The notes: generated by a model not told the origin, from the sequence alone. 64,000 nt of DNA from JAXMCI01 sp046349435 (GCA_046349435.1 JAXMCI010000001.1:124001-188000); one strand, 5' to 3'. Positions 8,430 to 17,603 are shown, counted from the first letter of the stretch. Numbers and translations: made by a program.

Positions 8430-8445
8430 TGTCAGATGCATGACA
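8430..8445. promoter_or_regulatory. Palindrome upstream of the NmrA-like gene
   Basis: TGTCA-GATGCA-TGACA, a perfect 5-bp inverted repeat around a 6-bp spacer (itself nearly palindromic), 76 bp upstream of the NmrA-like start. It could be an operator for the NmrA-like/cupin operon; the regulator is not identifiable in the window. Confidence 0.3.
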
Positions 8446-8463
8446 CAGGTGAAGACCGTGCCG

Positions 8464-8494
8464 GCCTCGCCCTTCGAGAAGCCGAGGGCGAGGC
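8464..8494 (-). terminator. Stem-loop after asd (part of dispersed repeat, copy 2)
   Basis: GCCTCGCCCTTCG and CGAGGGCGAGGC pair with one bulged base around a 6-nt loop, 29 bp past the asd stop. No T-run follows, so it is a REP-like stem rather than a classic terminator. Its 8455-8476 part matches the repeats at 3994-4041 and 15526-15571. Confidence 0.4.
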
Positions 8495-8522
8495 TCTGGC
8501 AGCGAGTGTCGCCGGAGGACGC

Positions 8523-9533
8523 CTAGTGCAGCAGGCGCTCGGCGATCTGGACGGCGTTGAGCGCGGCCCCCTTGAGCAGCTGGTCGCCGACCGCGAAGAG
8601 GGCGATCGAGCGGCCCTCGGAGTCGCTGAGGTCGCGGCGGATGCGGCCGACCAGGATGTCGTCCTGGCCCGAGGCGTCGCGCGGCATCGGGAAGTAGTTG
8701 CGCTCGACGTCGTCGACCAGCCTGACGCCCGGCGCCGCGGCGATCAGCGCACGCGCCTCCTCCGGCGTGATCGGGTGCTCGCACTCGAAGGTCGCCGAGA
8801 CGGCGTGGGCGCGCAGGACGGGCACGCGCACGCAGGTCGCGGCCACCCGGATGTCGGGATCGCCGAAGATCTTGCGCGTCTCCTTGATCACCTTGGTCTC
8901 CTCGTCGTTGTAGCCGGTCGACGGGTCGATCTTGGTGTTGTGGCTGAACAGGTTGAAGGCATAGGGGTGCGGCAGCACCTTGGGCTGGTAGTCGCGCCCC
9001 TCGAGATAGGCGCGAGTCGATTCCCGCAGTTCCTCCATCGCCGCCGCGCCGGCGCCCGACGCCGCCTGGTAGGTGCTGATGATCAGCCGGCGGATGCGGT
9101 TCTGCCGGTGGATCGGCCAGAGCGGGGTGATGGCGATGATCGCCGCGCAGTTCGGGTTGGCGATGATGCCGCAATGGTCGGCGATGCGGTCGGCGTTGAT
9201 CTCCGGCACGACCAGCGGCACGGCCGGGTCCATGCGGAAGGCCGAGGAGTTGTCGACCACCACCGCGCCCTTCTGCACGGCGATCGGCGCGAACTCGCGC
9301 GAGGTCGCGCCGCCGGCCGAGAACAGCGCGATGTCGACGCCGGCGAAGCCGTCGGCGGAGAGCGCCTCGACCGGCAGGTCGGTGCCGGCGAAGGGCAGCC
9401 GCTTGCCGGCCGAGCGCGGCGAGGCGAAGAGCTTCAGGCCGGAGAGCGGGAAGCGGCGCTGCTCGAGGCAGCGGATCAGCTCGATGCCGACCGCGCCGGT
9501 GGCGCCGACGACCGCGACGACGGGATCGCTCAT
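8523..9533 (-). CDS. asd: Aspartate-semialdehyde dehydrogenase
   Basis: 336 aa, the normal length. Reduces aspartyl phosphate with NADPH to aspartate semialdehyde, the branch point to lysine, threonine and methionine and to diaminopimelate for the wall. Seen: N-terminal VAVVGATGAVG, active-site IIANPNCAAI (Cys near 129), VVDNSSAFRMD and a late RVPVLRAHA histidine. ATG 9533 has AGGAGG eight bases upstream. A Lys/Thr-rich leader ORF and an attenuator-like terminator lie upstream (9673-9796), suggesting control by charged tRNA for its end products. Confidence 0.95.
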   Translation of the reverse strand: MSDPVVAVVGATGAVGIELIRCLEQRRFPLSGLKLFASPRSAGKRLPFAGTDLPVEALSADGFAGVDIALFSAGGATSREFAPIAVQKGAVVVDNSSAFRMDPAVPLVVPEINADRIADHCGIIANPNCAAIIAITPLWPIHRQNRIRRLIISTYQAASGAGAAAMEELRESTRAYLEGRDYQPKVLPHPYAFNLFSHNTKIDPSTGYNDEETKVIKETRKIFGDPDIRVAATCVRVPVLRAHAVSATFECEHPITPEEARALIAAAPGVRLVDDVERNYFPMPRDASGQDDILVGRIRRDLSDSEGRSIALFAVGDQLLKGAALNAVQIAERLLH

Positions 9534-9537
9534 GGTG

Positions 9538-9627
9538 CTACCTCCTCGGGCTCGACCGTCGTCGGGGCGCGCGCGGCGCCCCCGACAGGGCGAACAGGGC
9601 CAGGCTGGCCAGGTATCTCGACAGCAT
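9538..9627 (-). CDS. Possible 29-residue ORF just upstream of asd
   Basis: ATG at 9627 follows AAGGAG by six bases and reads 29 codons, with a hydrophobic N-terminal half (LASLALFALSG) and an Arg/Ser/Pro tail, stopping 4 bp before the asd ATG so that its end contains the asd ribosome site. It might be a coupled mini-gene or simply an open leader frame; no homology is recognised. Confidence 0.3.
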   Translation of the reverse strand: MLSRYLASLALFALSGAPRAPRRRSSPRR

Positions 9628-9672
9628 GCTCTTCTCCTTCGAAGCCGGGAGACGAGCGCCTGATAAAGCAAA

Positions 9673-9697
9673 GGCCCCGTCCGTCGCCGGCGGGGCC
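9673..9697 (-). terminator. Attenuator-type intrinsic terminator upstream of asd
   Basis: On the minus strand GGCCCCG and CGGGGCC form a 7-bp G/C stem around an 11-nt loop, followed by TTTGCTTT. It lies 140 bp before asd and 25 bp after the stop of a Lys/Thr-rich leader ORF. The 12 bases at 9685-9696 that build its ascending arm and loop can instead pair with 9744-9755 inside the leader ORF (11 Watson-Crick pairs plus one G-U), a mutually exclusive antiterminator. Confidence 0.6.
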
Positions 9698-9721
9698 CCC
9701 AGGTGCGCTATGCCGCTCGCG

Positions 9722-9796
9722 TCAGCAGGCGACCGCCCGGGAAGCCCCACCGGCGGGCTTCTTGGTCTCGGTCTTGCGCTTGCAGGTCGCGGTCAT
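9722..9796 (-). CDS. Lys/Thr-rich leader peptide of asd attenuator
   Basis: 24 aa, ATG at 9796 with AGGAAG eight bases upstream. The peptide begins MTATCKRKTETKKP and thus holds four Lys and four Thr within 13 residues, the two end products of the aspartate pathway that the downstream asd feeds. Codons 14-18 contain the bases that can pair with the terminator arm. This is the architecture of classical proteobacterial amino-acid operon attenuators; the assignment to asd is inference from position and codon content. Confidence 0.55.
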   Translation of the reverse strand: MTATCKRKTETKKPAGGASRAVAC

Positions 9797-9835
9797 GGCG
9801 GCGTCTTCCTAGCCGAACGGACGACCGAAGTAAAG

Positions 9836-10963
9836 CTATCCCGCGAGGCTGACCCCGACCAGCCGGCCGATCCCCCAGGTGATGGCGGCGGCGGCGAGGC
9901 CGATGGCGAGCTGGCGGACGGCGGAGAGCACGACGCCCCGGCCGGTGAAGAGCGAGGTGCCGGCGCCGATGCCGACCAGCGCCAGCCCGCCGAGCGCCAG
10001 GCTGGCGAGCACGGCGGGCGTGCCGTCGAGGATGAAGAAGGGCAGCACCGGCACCAGGGCGCCGAGCGCGAACAGGCCGAAGGAGGTCGCGCCGGCGGTC
10101 CAGGGCGAGCCGCCGAGCTCGGCCGGGTCGATGCCGAGCTCCTCGCGCGCCAGCGTGTCGAGCGCCGTCTCCTTGTTGCCGATCAGCGTCGCGGCGAGGC
10201 GCTCGGCCTCCGCCTGGCTCAGCCCCTTGGCCTGGTAGATCAGCGCCAGCTCGGCCTTCTCCTCCTCCGGGCTCTGCTCCAGCTCCTGGCGCTCGATGTC
10301 GATCTGCCGCTCGGCGAGCTCGCGCGCCGAGGTCACCGACAGCCACTCGCCCATCGCCATCGAGCAGGCGCCGGCGACCAGGCCGGCGAGGCCGGTGAGC
10401 AGGATCATCTGGCCGGCGGCCTCCGCCCCGGCAACGCCCATCACCAGGCTGAGGTTCGAGACCAGCCCGTCATTGGCGCCGAGCACGGCGGCGCGCAGCG
10501 CGTTGCCGCCGGTGCGGTGCCGGCCCTCCAGCCGCACCCAGGCGGCGCCGGAGAGGCCGCCCGGCAGGCCGCCGGCCACCGCCCGCACGACGCGGGCGTG
10601 GGAGCGCTCGTCGCCGGGCAGCCCGGCGGCGACGGCCTCCGGCTGGGCGTCGTACTGAGCGCTGTCGCTCTGCTCCAGCGCGTTGATGGTCGGCAGCACG
10701 AAGCCCGGCCCGAAGCGGCGCGACAGCCAGGCGAGCGCCCGGCTGCGCCAGCCGACCCGCAAGCCTCCGACCTGGGCGCCGACCCGGTCGAGCTGCTTCT
10801 TCCAGAACTCGGCATGGGCCGACTCGACGGCCGCCAGCCGGCGATAGACCTCGGCCAGCTGCGGGTCGGATTCCGCGTCGGCCAGGGCCCGGTAGAGGCT
10901 GGCGCTGTCGATCTCGCCCTGCAGGTTGGCGCGGTAGCGCGCGACGTCGTCCCGGGCCGCCAT
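9836..10963 (-). CDS. Ferritin-like/VIT1 (CCC1) family membrane transporter
   Basis: 375 aa. Residues 1-140 look like a rubrerythrin/ferritin-like four-helix domain (EIDSASLYRAL, then RLAAVESAHAEFW with metal-type Glu/His). From about 155 (LRAAVLGANDGLVSNLSLV) the CCC1/VIT1 membrane domain begins, with helices containing MAMGEWLSV and several small-residue-rich segments. Such fusions move or store iron or manganese. ATG 10963 overlaps the stop of the HMG-CoA reductase gene (TGATG), so translation is probably coupled. Confidence 0.85.
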   Translation of the reverse strand: MAARDDVARYRANLQGEIDSASLYRALADAESDPQLAEVYRRLAAVESAHAEFWKKQLDRVGAQVGGLRVGWRSRALAWLSRRFGPGFVLPTINALEQSDSAQYDAQPEAVAAGLPGDERSHARVVRAVAGGLPGGLSGAAWVRLEGRHRTGGNALRAAVLGANDGLVSNLSLVMGVAGAEAAGQMILLTGLAGLVAGACSMAMGEWLSVTSARELAERQIDIERQELEQSPEEEKAELALIYQAKGLSQAEAERLAATLIGNKETALDTLAREELGIDPAELGGSPWTAGATSFGLFALGALVPVLPFFILDGTPAVLASLALGGLALVGIGAGTSLFTGRGVVLSAVRQLAIGLAAAAITWGIGRLVGVSLAG

Positions 10964-12255
10964 CACGCCCCCTCCCCGCGCAGCCGGCGCAGCTCGTCCT
11001 CGGCGACGTCCTGGCGGATCGCGCCACGGGCGATCAGCGCCCGGGCGACCAGCGCGATCTCGTCGCCGCTGGCGCCGGCCATCATCGCCACGTTCTGGGC
11101 ATGCAGCTTCATGTGGCCGTGCTGGATGCCGGTGGTGGTCAGCGCCCGCAGCGCGGCGAACTGCTGCACCAGCCCGACGGCGGCGGCGATGCGGGCGAGC
11201 TCGTCGGCATGGGCGACGCCGAGCAGCCTGAGGCAGGCCTGGGCGGTCGGGTGCAGCCGGGTGGCGCCGCCGACCAGGCCGACGGCGAGCGGCATCTCCA
11301 GGCTGCCGGCGATGCCGCCGCCGGGCGCCGGCTCGTAGCGGGCGAGCGGCCGGTACTGGCCGGAGCGCGCGGCGAAGGCGTGGGCGCCGGCCTCGACGGC
11401 GCGGCTGTCGTTGCCGGTCGCCAGCACCACCGCGGTGACGCCGTTCATCACCCCCTTGTTGTGGGTGGCGGCGCGATAGGGATCGGCCTCGGCGAACTGC
11501 CAGGCGGCGACGATGGCGTCGCGCACCACGGCCGGATCGGCGCCCTCGACGGCCAGCGCGTCGGCCGGCCAGAGGGCGCGGGCCCGCACCAGCCGGCGGT
11601 CGGCGAGGTTGGAGACGATCCGCAGGCTGGCCTTGCCGCCGGTCCAGCGGGCGAGGTGCGGCGCCACCGCCTCGGCCATCGCATTGACCGCGTTGGCGCC
11701 CATCGCGTCGCGCGTGTCGACCACGAGGTGGACGATGACCATCGGCCCCGCCGCGGTGGCGAGCTGCCGCACCTCGACGTCGCGGAAACCGCCGCCCAGC
11801 CGCAGCAGCACGGGATCGACCTCGGCGCAGAGGGCGGCGATGGCGTCGCGCCGCTCCAGCACGACGAGGCGGGCATGAGCAGGGTCGGGCAGCCCGACGA
11901 GCTGGATCTGGGCGATCATCAGCGGCCCGCTGCTCGAGGTCAGGACGCCGCCCGTCTCGCGGCACAGCCGGGCGCCGTTGGAGGCGGCGGCGATCACCGA
12001 GGATTCCTCGGTCGCCATCGGCACCAGCAGGTCGCGGCCGTCGACGCGAACGTTGGTGGCGAGACCGAGCGGCAGGCTCATCCGGCCGACCGCGTTCTCG
12101 ACCAGCCGGTCGGCGAGCTCGATCGGCAGCGCATCCGCGCCGGAGAGCGCGGCGAGCGCGGACTCCTCCAGCCCGGCGAAGGCGGCGGCGCGCGCCCGGC
12201 GCTCCGCCGGCGTGAGCGCGGCAAAGCCGGGCTGGCGCGACGATCGGCTGTCCAT
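10963..12255 (-). CDS. mvaA: Class II hydroxymethylglutaryl-CoA reductase
   Basis: 430 aa, close to the 428 aa of the Pseudomonas mevalonii enzyme. Interconverts HMG-CoA and mevalonate. Family features seen: ENAVGRMSLPLGLA near the N-terminus, MGANAVNAMAEAVAP, ATHNKGVMNGVTAV with the catalytic-type lysine, and a C-terminal HGHMKLHAQNVA histidine motif. ATG 12255 has GGAGAG five bases upstream and fits the family start; an ATG seven codons earlier has no spaced ribosome site. No other mevalonate gene is in the window, so the direction of the reaction here is open. Confidence 0.9.
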   Translation of the reverse strand: MDSRSSRQPGFAALTPAERRARAAAFAGLEESALAALSGADALPIELADRLVENAVGRMSLPLGLATNVRVDGRDLLVPMATEESSVIAAASNGARLCRETGGVLTSSSGPLMIAQIQLVGLPDPAHARLVVLERRDAIAALCAEVDPVLLRLGGGFRDVEVRQLATAAGPMVIVHLVVDTRDAMGANAVNAMAEAVAPHLARWTGGKASLRIVSNLADRRLVRARALWPADALAVEGADPAVVRDAIVAAWQFAEADPYRAATHNKGVMNGVTAVVLATGNDSRAVEAGAHAFAARSGQYRPLARYEPAPGGGIAGSLEMPLAVGLVGGATRLHPTAQACLRLLGVAHADELARIAAAVGLVQQFAALRALTTTGIQHGHMKLHAQNVAMMAGASGDEIALVARALIARGAIRQDVAEDELRRLRGEGA

Positions 12256-12437
12256 GTCATCTCTCCGCTGGGGCATCTCTCCGCCGGGCGGTTCGGGAAA
12301 AGAGAGAATCCGAGCGATCCACCCCATGCCCCGCGGGCATGCGACACGACACATGTCGCGAACAGACGAGTTCTCGCCCGGCGGGGCGAGCCTGCCGAAG
12401 CGCCGCTGCGGACGAGCCTGTCGAGAATCTCATTTGC

Positions 12438-12467
12438 ATCATAGGCGACGGGGCCGGATCCGGTCAA
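12438..12467 (-). promoter_or_regulatory. Sigma-70-type promoter for mvaA operon
   Basis: On the minus strand TTGACC (12467-12462), an 18-bp spacer and TATGAT (12443-12438) match the housekeeping consensus well in an otherwise G/C-rich region. It would give a leader of about 175 nt before mvaA. Confidence 0.45.
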
Positions 12468-12479
12468 AGCAATGCCGCC

Positions 12480-12511
12480 GGAACCACGCCGGAACCACGC
12501 CGGAACCCTGG
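12480..12511. repeat. Short tandem repeat (11 bp)
   Basis: GGAACCACGCC occurs twice head to tail (12480-12490, 12491-12501) with a partial third copy. It lies in the 300-bp gap between mvaA and the FMN reductase. Apart from this and the mvaA promoter, that gap (12256-12555) holds nothing recognisable. Confidence 0.5.
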
Positions 12512-12555
12512 GCCCGCCTGCCGGGTTCGCGAGCGAGCGGCCGGTGGAGGCGGAG

Positions 12556-13122
12556 ATGAGCGACGGGCAGAGGATCACGGTGCTGGGCATCGCCGGCAGC
12601 CTGCGGCGCGGCTCCTACAACGCGGCGGCGCTGCGCGCGGCGGCGGCGCTGGCGCCGGATGGGGTGACGGTGGAGATCTTCGACGGGCTGCGCGAGATCC
12701 CGCCCTATGACGAGGACGTCAAGCAGCAGGGCTTTCCGGCGCCGGCCGAGGCGCTCCGCCAGCGGATCGCGGCCGCCGATGCGCTGCTGCTGGTGACGCC
12801 CGAGTACAACTACTCCGTCCCCGGCGTGCTGAAGAACGCCATCGACTGGGCCTCGCGGCCGCCGAGCCAACCCTTCGACCGCAAGCCGACGGCGATCATG
12901 GGCGCCAGTCCGGGCACCTTCGGCACCGCCCGGGGGCAGCACCACCTCCGCCAGATCCTGGTCTCCGTCAACGCGCTGGTGGTCACCCGGCCGGAGGTGA
13001 TGATCGGCCAGGCGGCGAGCCGCTTCGACGCGGAGGGCAACGTCACCGACGAGGGCACGCGGAAGCTGATCGCGGAGCTGCTGGCCGCGCTCAGCGACTG
13101 GACGCTGCGGCTGCGGGGGTGA
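12556..13122 (+). CDS. NADPH-dependent FMN reductase (ChrR-like)
   Basis: 188 aa flavodoxin-fold protein. GIAGSLRRGSYNAAALR is the FMN-phosphate loop and VTPEYNYSVPGVLKNAIDW the family signature of NAD(P)H:quinone/azo/chromate reductases; GASPGTFGTARGQ binds the flavin ring. ATG 12556 follows GGAGGCGGAG. Cytoplasmic; reduces FMN or quinones. The neighbouring gene, convergent with it, is an old-yellow enzyme, also a flavin reductase of electrophiles. Confidence 0.9.
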   Translation: MSDGQRITVLGIAGSLRRGSYNAAALRAAAALAPDGVTVEIFDGLREIPPYDEDVKQQGFPAPAEALRQRIAAADALLLVTPEYNYSVPGVLKNAIDWASRPPSQPFDRKPTAIMGASPGTFGTARGQHHLRQILVSVNALVVTRPEVMIGQAASRFDAEGNVTDEGTRKLIAELLAALSDWTLRLRG

Positions 13123-13145
13123 GGCGGCGCCTCACCCCTGCCCGC

Positions 13146-14222
<1,077 letters not shown>

Positions 14223-14241
14223 CGGGTCGGCCTCGCGAGAG

Positions 14242-14261
14242 AAGTATGTGTTCGCATACTT
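14242..14261. promoter_or_regulatory. Operator palindrome between nemA-like and TetR genes
   Basis: AAGTATG-TGTTCG-CATACTT is a perfect 7-bp inverted repeat (9 bp with one mismatch) in the 116-bp divergent spacer. Position and symmetry fit a TetR-family dimer site covering the alkene reductase promoter. Confidence 0.65.
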
Positions 14262-14338
14262 GTCTCAGGCCGGCGTCCCGTCAAGTACCCACATACATAC
14301 AATGCCGGACCACCTCGCCGTGCTACAATCCGGCTGCC

Positions 14339-15244
14339 ATGACGACCCGGTCCGACGACCGCGCATCCGACCCCGCGCCGCCCGGCTGCGCCGCCGGGGC
14401 GGTCGAGTGCGCCCGCCGCAAGCGCGACAAGGAGGCCACGAAGCAGGCGCTGCTGGCGGCCGCCATGCAGGTCTTCGCTGCGCACGGCTACGACGCCGCC
14501 ACGACGCGCGAGATCGCCGCCCGGGCCGGCAGCAACGAGCAGCTGATCCAGCGCTATTTCGGCGGCAAGGCCGGCCTGCTGCTGGCCGTACTGGAACGCT
14601 ACGGCAGCGCCGAGCGGCAGGCCTGCACCCCGCCCCCGGCGCAGGGCGGCGTGGCCGACGAGATCGCCGGCTTCCTCGCCTTCCACCTCCGCCATGGCTG
14701 GGCGTGCCGCGACTTCCTCCGGGTCGCGCTGGGCCGCGCCATGGTCGACCCCGAGGTCGCGGCCGAGCTCGGCCAGCTGGTCACGGCGAGCCGCGTACCC
14801 TGCCTGCGGCAGCGGCTCGAGGCGCTGCGCGACCGGGGCGCGGTCGCGGCCGGCGCCGACCTCGAGGCGGTGGCGACCGCGCTGGCCAGCCTCAGCTTCG
14901 GGCTCGGCTTCATCGACCAGGTGGTGTTCGGCCGCGCCGCGGCGCAGACCCGCGCGGCGATCGACGGCCTCGCCGGCGTCATCGCCGCCGGGCTGGCGCC
15001 GGAACCGCGCGGCGCGGACGCCGTTGCCACCGGCATGAAGCGCGAGCCGAAGAATGGCGACGAGGTCGCCTGGCAGACCGCCCAGGGCGAGACCCGCGGC
15101 AAGGTGGTGCGCAAGCTCACCGCCGCGACCAGGGTCAAGGGGCACGCGGTGAAGGCGTCGAAGAAGTCGCCGCAGTTCCTCGTCGAGAGCGCCAAGACCG
15201 GCGCGCGGGCGGCGCACAAGGCGAGCGCGCTGAAGAAGCGGTAG
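14339..15244 (+). CDS. TetR-family regulator with C-terminal DUF2945-like domain
   Basis: 301 aa. Residues 38-85 are the TetR HTH (MQVFAAHGYDAATTREIAARAG, NEQLIQRYFGGKAGLL region), then an all-helical ligand domain to about 225. From Met233 the sequence changes to a basic module beginning MKREPKNGDEVAWQ with TRGKVVRKLTA and a Lys-rich end, typical of DUF2945/HVA1-type small proteins usually encoded alone. The fusion is continuous without a stop; internal initiation at 15035 is possible but no strong ribosome site is seen. ATG 14339 chosen since upstream codons add no domain. Likely represses the divergent alkene reductase. Confidence 0.8.
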   Translation: MTTRSDDRASDPAPPGCAAGAVECARRKRDKEATKQALLAAAMQVFAAHGYDAATTREIAARAGSNEQLIQRYFGGKAGLLLAVLERYGSAERQACTPPPAQGGVADEIAGFLAFHLRHGWACRDFLRVALGRAMVDPEVAAELGQLVTASRVPCLRQRLEALRDRGAVAAGADLEAVATALASLSFGLGFIDQVVFGRAAAQTRAAIDGLAGVIAAGLAPEPRGADAVATGMKREPKNGDEVAWQTAQGETRGKVVRKLTAATRVKGHAVKASKKSPQFLVESAKTGARAAHKASALKKR

Positions 15245-15578
15245 CCGACCTCTCGGTGGCCGGCAGGGCGGCATCGGTGCGGCCGAGGCGATGATGGACT
15301 CTCGCCGAGGCCCGCGCCTCTCCTCTTCCCGAGGCCGCCCAAAGCTCGTCCTGAGACGAGGAGCACGCGGGGCGTGCACCACGATCGCTGAAAGTACACG
15401 CGCAGGGCGCCACAGCGCCCCTCTCCCCTTGCGGGGGAGGGCTGGGGTGGGGGTGCCGCCCGCACGGCGCCTGGGGCCACCCCCCCTAACCCTCCCCCGC
15501 AAGGGGGAGGGTGCGCACAGCGCCACCCTCGACTTTCATAGCAGCTTGTCGAGGGCGAGGTCGGCACGGCCGCGCCGT
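15245..15578. repeat. Intergenic repeat cluster
   Basis: No gene. Contains two G-run palindromes, 15419-15441 (CCTCTCCCC/GGGGGAGGG) and a perfect 22-bp element at 15490-15511 (CCCTCCCCCGC-AAGGGGGAGGG, also at 34094-34115), and an inverted copy of the dispersed repeat at 15526-15571. It separates the TetR gene from a convergent membrane-protein gene and probably serves as a bidirectional transcript end. Confidence 0.6.
15526..15571 (-). repeat. Dispersed intergenic repeat, copy 3
   Basis: Reverse-complement match to 3994-4041 with scattered differences, ending eight bases before the stop codon of the membrane-protein gene at 15579. Confidence 0.6.
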
Positions 15579-16196
15579 CTATAGCAGCATCAGCAGCGCA
15601 CCGGTGGCGGCCAGCGCTGCCGTCCAGATGGCGTCGAGGTTGATCCAGGCGCGGCGCAGGATGGCGACGCCGATCCAGCGATAGACGGCGAGCGCGATCA
15701 GGGCGGTGACCGCCAGCATGGCACCGCTGTGGACGCCGACCGCCGCCAGGGTGGCGCCGGCGGTGCGCGGCACCGACGGCGTGCCGGTCAGGCAGAGCGG
15801 CATCAGGGCGGGCAGCAGCATCAGCCCGGCGCCGTGCGCGGTCGCCATCAGGAAGGACCAGAGCGTCAGGCCGAGGCCGCCCACGGTCATGCCGAAGCGC
15901 ACGCGGTGCCGGTGGCCGTAGACGGCGTGCCAGGCCGCCGCGGCGAGCAGCAGCAGCCCGGCCGCCAGCCGCAGCGGCCCGGTGGCGACGACGAAGCCGG
16001 TCGAGACGACCACCGCCGCCACCGCCGCGATCGCCGCGGCATGGCCGAGGACGATCGGCGGCAGCGCGCCGAGCACGGCGCCGAGGCGCCCGCGATGGAG
16101 CCCGAGCGCCACCGCGAACAGCCAGCCCATCGCCGGGTTGAGGCCGTGGAAGCCGCCCAGCCCGGCGAGCAGCAGCCACGGCCATGCCTGGCCCAT
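15579..16196 (-). CDS. Polytopic inner-membrane protein
   Basis: 205 aa with about six hydrophobic segments. Distinctive features are GGFHGLNPAMGWLFA at the first helix, PIVLGHAAAIAAV in the second, and MATAHGAGLMLLPAL. Polar His/Asn/Gly motifs inside helices suggest transport, in the manner of UreH/NiCoT/TauE-like small exporters, but no family is assigned firmly. It starts 12 bp after the SBP56 gene stop on the same strand, so the two are one transcript. Confidence 0.75.
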   Translation of the reverse strand: MGQAWPWLLLAGLGGFHGLNPAMGWLFAVALGLHRGRLGAVLGALPPIVLGHAAAIAAVAAVVVSTGFVVATGPLRLAAGLLLLAAAAWHAVYGHRHRVRFGMTVGGLGLTLWSFLMATAHGAGLMLLPALMPLCLTGTPSVPRTAGATLAAVGVHSGAMLAVTALIALAVYRWIGVAILRRAWINLDAIWTAALAATGALLMLL

Positions 16197-16208
16197 CCGG
16201 CCCCGCCG

Positions 16209-17603
16209 CTAGGGGTAGCAGTAGGAGTCGGAGGAGCAGTCGCCGCCCTCCAGCCGGATCTGGTGCGGCCGGTGCGGCGCCGGCCAGTCGACGAAGAAGC
16301 GCTGGTCGAAGGCGATGCCGCCGGCGGGATCGGCATCGAGCTTGACCATCCAGCCGCGCAGGCCCTCCGGGTAGAACTGCTCGTCGATCGGGCCGTAGAG
16401 CGAGTTGGTGAAGTAGACGCGCCTTCCGTCGCGGCTGATCTCGACCATCTGCGGCCCGCCGTTGAGCGCCCCGTTGGCCGCCCGCGGATGCGTCGCCCGC
16501 GAGACGATGCCGCCGATCCGCACCGTGCCGGTGAGGCGCGGCGCGAACGGATCCGAGACGTCGTACTGGCGCATGTCGCCGGTGCCCCAGCAGGCGACGT
16601 AGAGGAAGCGGTCGTCCATCGACAGGTCGATGTCGGTGACCAGCGGCGGCACCGCCTTGAAGCCCTTCAGCATCGGCGGCAGCAGGTCGGGATCGGCCGG
16701 CTCCGCCGGAATGTCGATGACCTTGGTCACCCCCCACTTCGCGCCGTCGCGGTGCCAGACCCAGATCGAGGAGGACAGGTCCTCGAGGCTGAGCACGCAA
16801 TTGACGAAGCCATAGGCCTTGGTCGGGTCGTGCGCCGGCCGCAGCTCGAAGACGAGCTGGCGCTTGTCGCCGAAATCGATGGTCTGCAGGTGCTTGCGCC
16901 GGTGCAGGTCCCAGAAATGCAGCCGGCGGCCGTACTTCGCGCCGAGCAGCAGCTCCGGCACCAGGCCCTGCTCGAACATGTCGGGCGTGCCCCACTCGCT
17001 GGTCACCAGCGTGTCGTGGCCGAGATGCCACCACGCGTCGTAGGCGAAGTGCTGCTCGCCGCGATCGACCTCCCATCGGCCGCGCACCTCGAAGGTCTCG
17101 TGGTCCATCAGGAAGATGCCGCCGGGCCCCTTGCCCTCGGCGTTGCCGAGCGCCGCGACATAGATGCCCTCCGGCCCGCAATGCACGGTGTGCGGCCGCG
17201 AGTAGCCGGCGCGCTCCGCCACCTCCTCGGCCTCGATCACCTTGACGATGCGCGGGCTGCGCGGATCGGGCCTGGTGTCCAGGATGTGGATGCGCGAGGA
17301 CCGCAGTCCCGGCACGACGAGGTAGCGCCGCTCGCCGTGGGGATGCGGCGCGTTCGGGCACAGGCAGGACGAGCAGGCGTTCCAGCCGAAATGATGCAGC
17401 TCGTCGCCGAGCCCCGGCATGCCGACCGTGCCGACGATGCTGGAGTACCCGGCGGAGTCCGGATCGACGTCGACGACGGCGAGCGCGTCCGGGGTGCGCC
17501 GCGCCGGATCGAACGCCGCGACATAGGCGAGCCGCTCGCGGGGCGCCTTCATGGCCATGCGCGGCGACGGATAGAAGGACGGATCGGGGGTCCAGCTTGC
17601 CAC
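16209..17603 (-). CDS. Selenium-binding protein SBP56/methanethiol oxidase family
   Basis: 464 aa seven-bladed propeller. Diagnostic stretches: GWNACSSCLCPNA with the conserved Cys motif, SRPHTVHCGPEGIY, WWHLGHDTLVTSEWGTPDMF and HFWDLHRRKHLQTIDFG, holding the histidines thought to bind copper in bacterial MtoX. Members oxidise methanethiol to formaldehyde, sulfide and peroxide. No Sec/Tat signal was seen at this start, unlike periplasmic MtoX, so a cytoplasmic role is likely. C-terminal DCSSDSYCYP carries two more Cys. Divergent from an AraC-type regulator. Confidence 0.92.
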   Translation of the reverse strand: MASWTPDPSFYPSPRMAMKAPRERLAYVAAFDPARRTPDALAVVDVDPDSAGYSSIVGTVGMPGLGDELHHFGWNACSSCLCPNAPHPHGERRYLVVPGLRSSRIHILDTRPDPRSPRIVKVIEAEEVAERAGYSRPHTVHCGPEGIYVAALGNAEGKGPGGIFLMDHETFEVRGRWEVDRGEQHFAYDAWWHLGHDTLVTSEWGTPDMFEQGLVPELLLGAKYGRRLHFWDLHRRKHLQTIDFGDKRQLVFELRPAHDPTKAYGFVNCVLSLEDLSSSIWVWHRDGAKWGVTKVIDIPAEPADPDLLPPMLKGFKAVPPLVTDIDLSMDDRFLYVACWGTGDMRQYDVSDPFAPRLTGTVRIGGIVSRATHPRAANGALNGGPQMVEISRDGRRVYFTNSLYGPIDEQFYPEGLRGWMVKLDADPAGGIAFDQRFFVDWPAPHRPHQIRLEGGDCSSDSYCYP

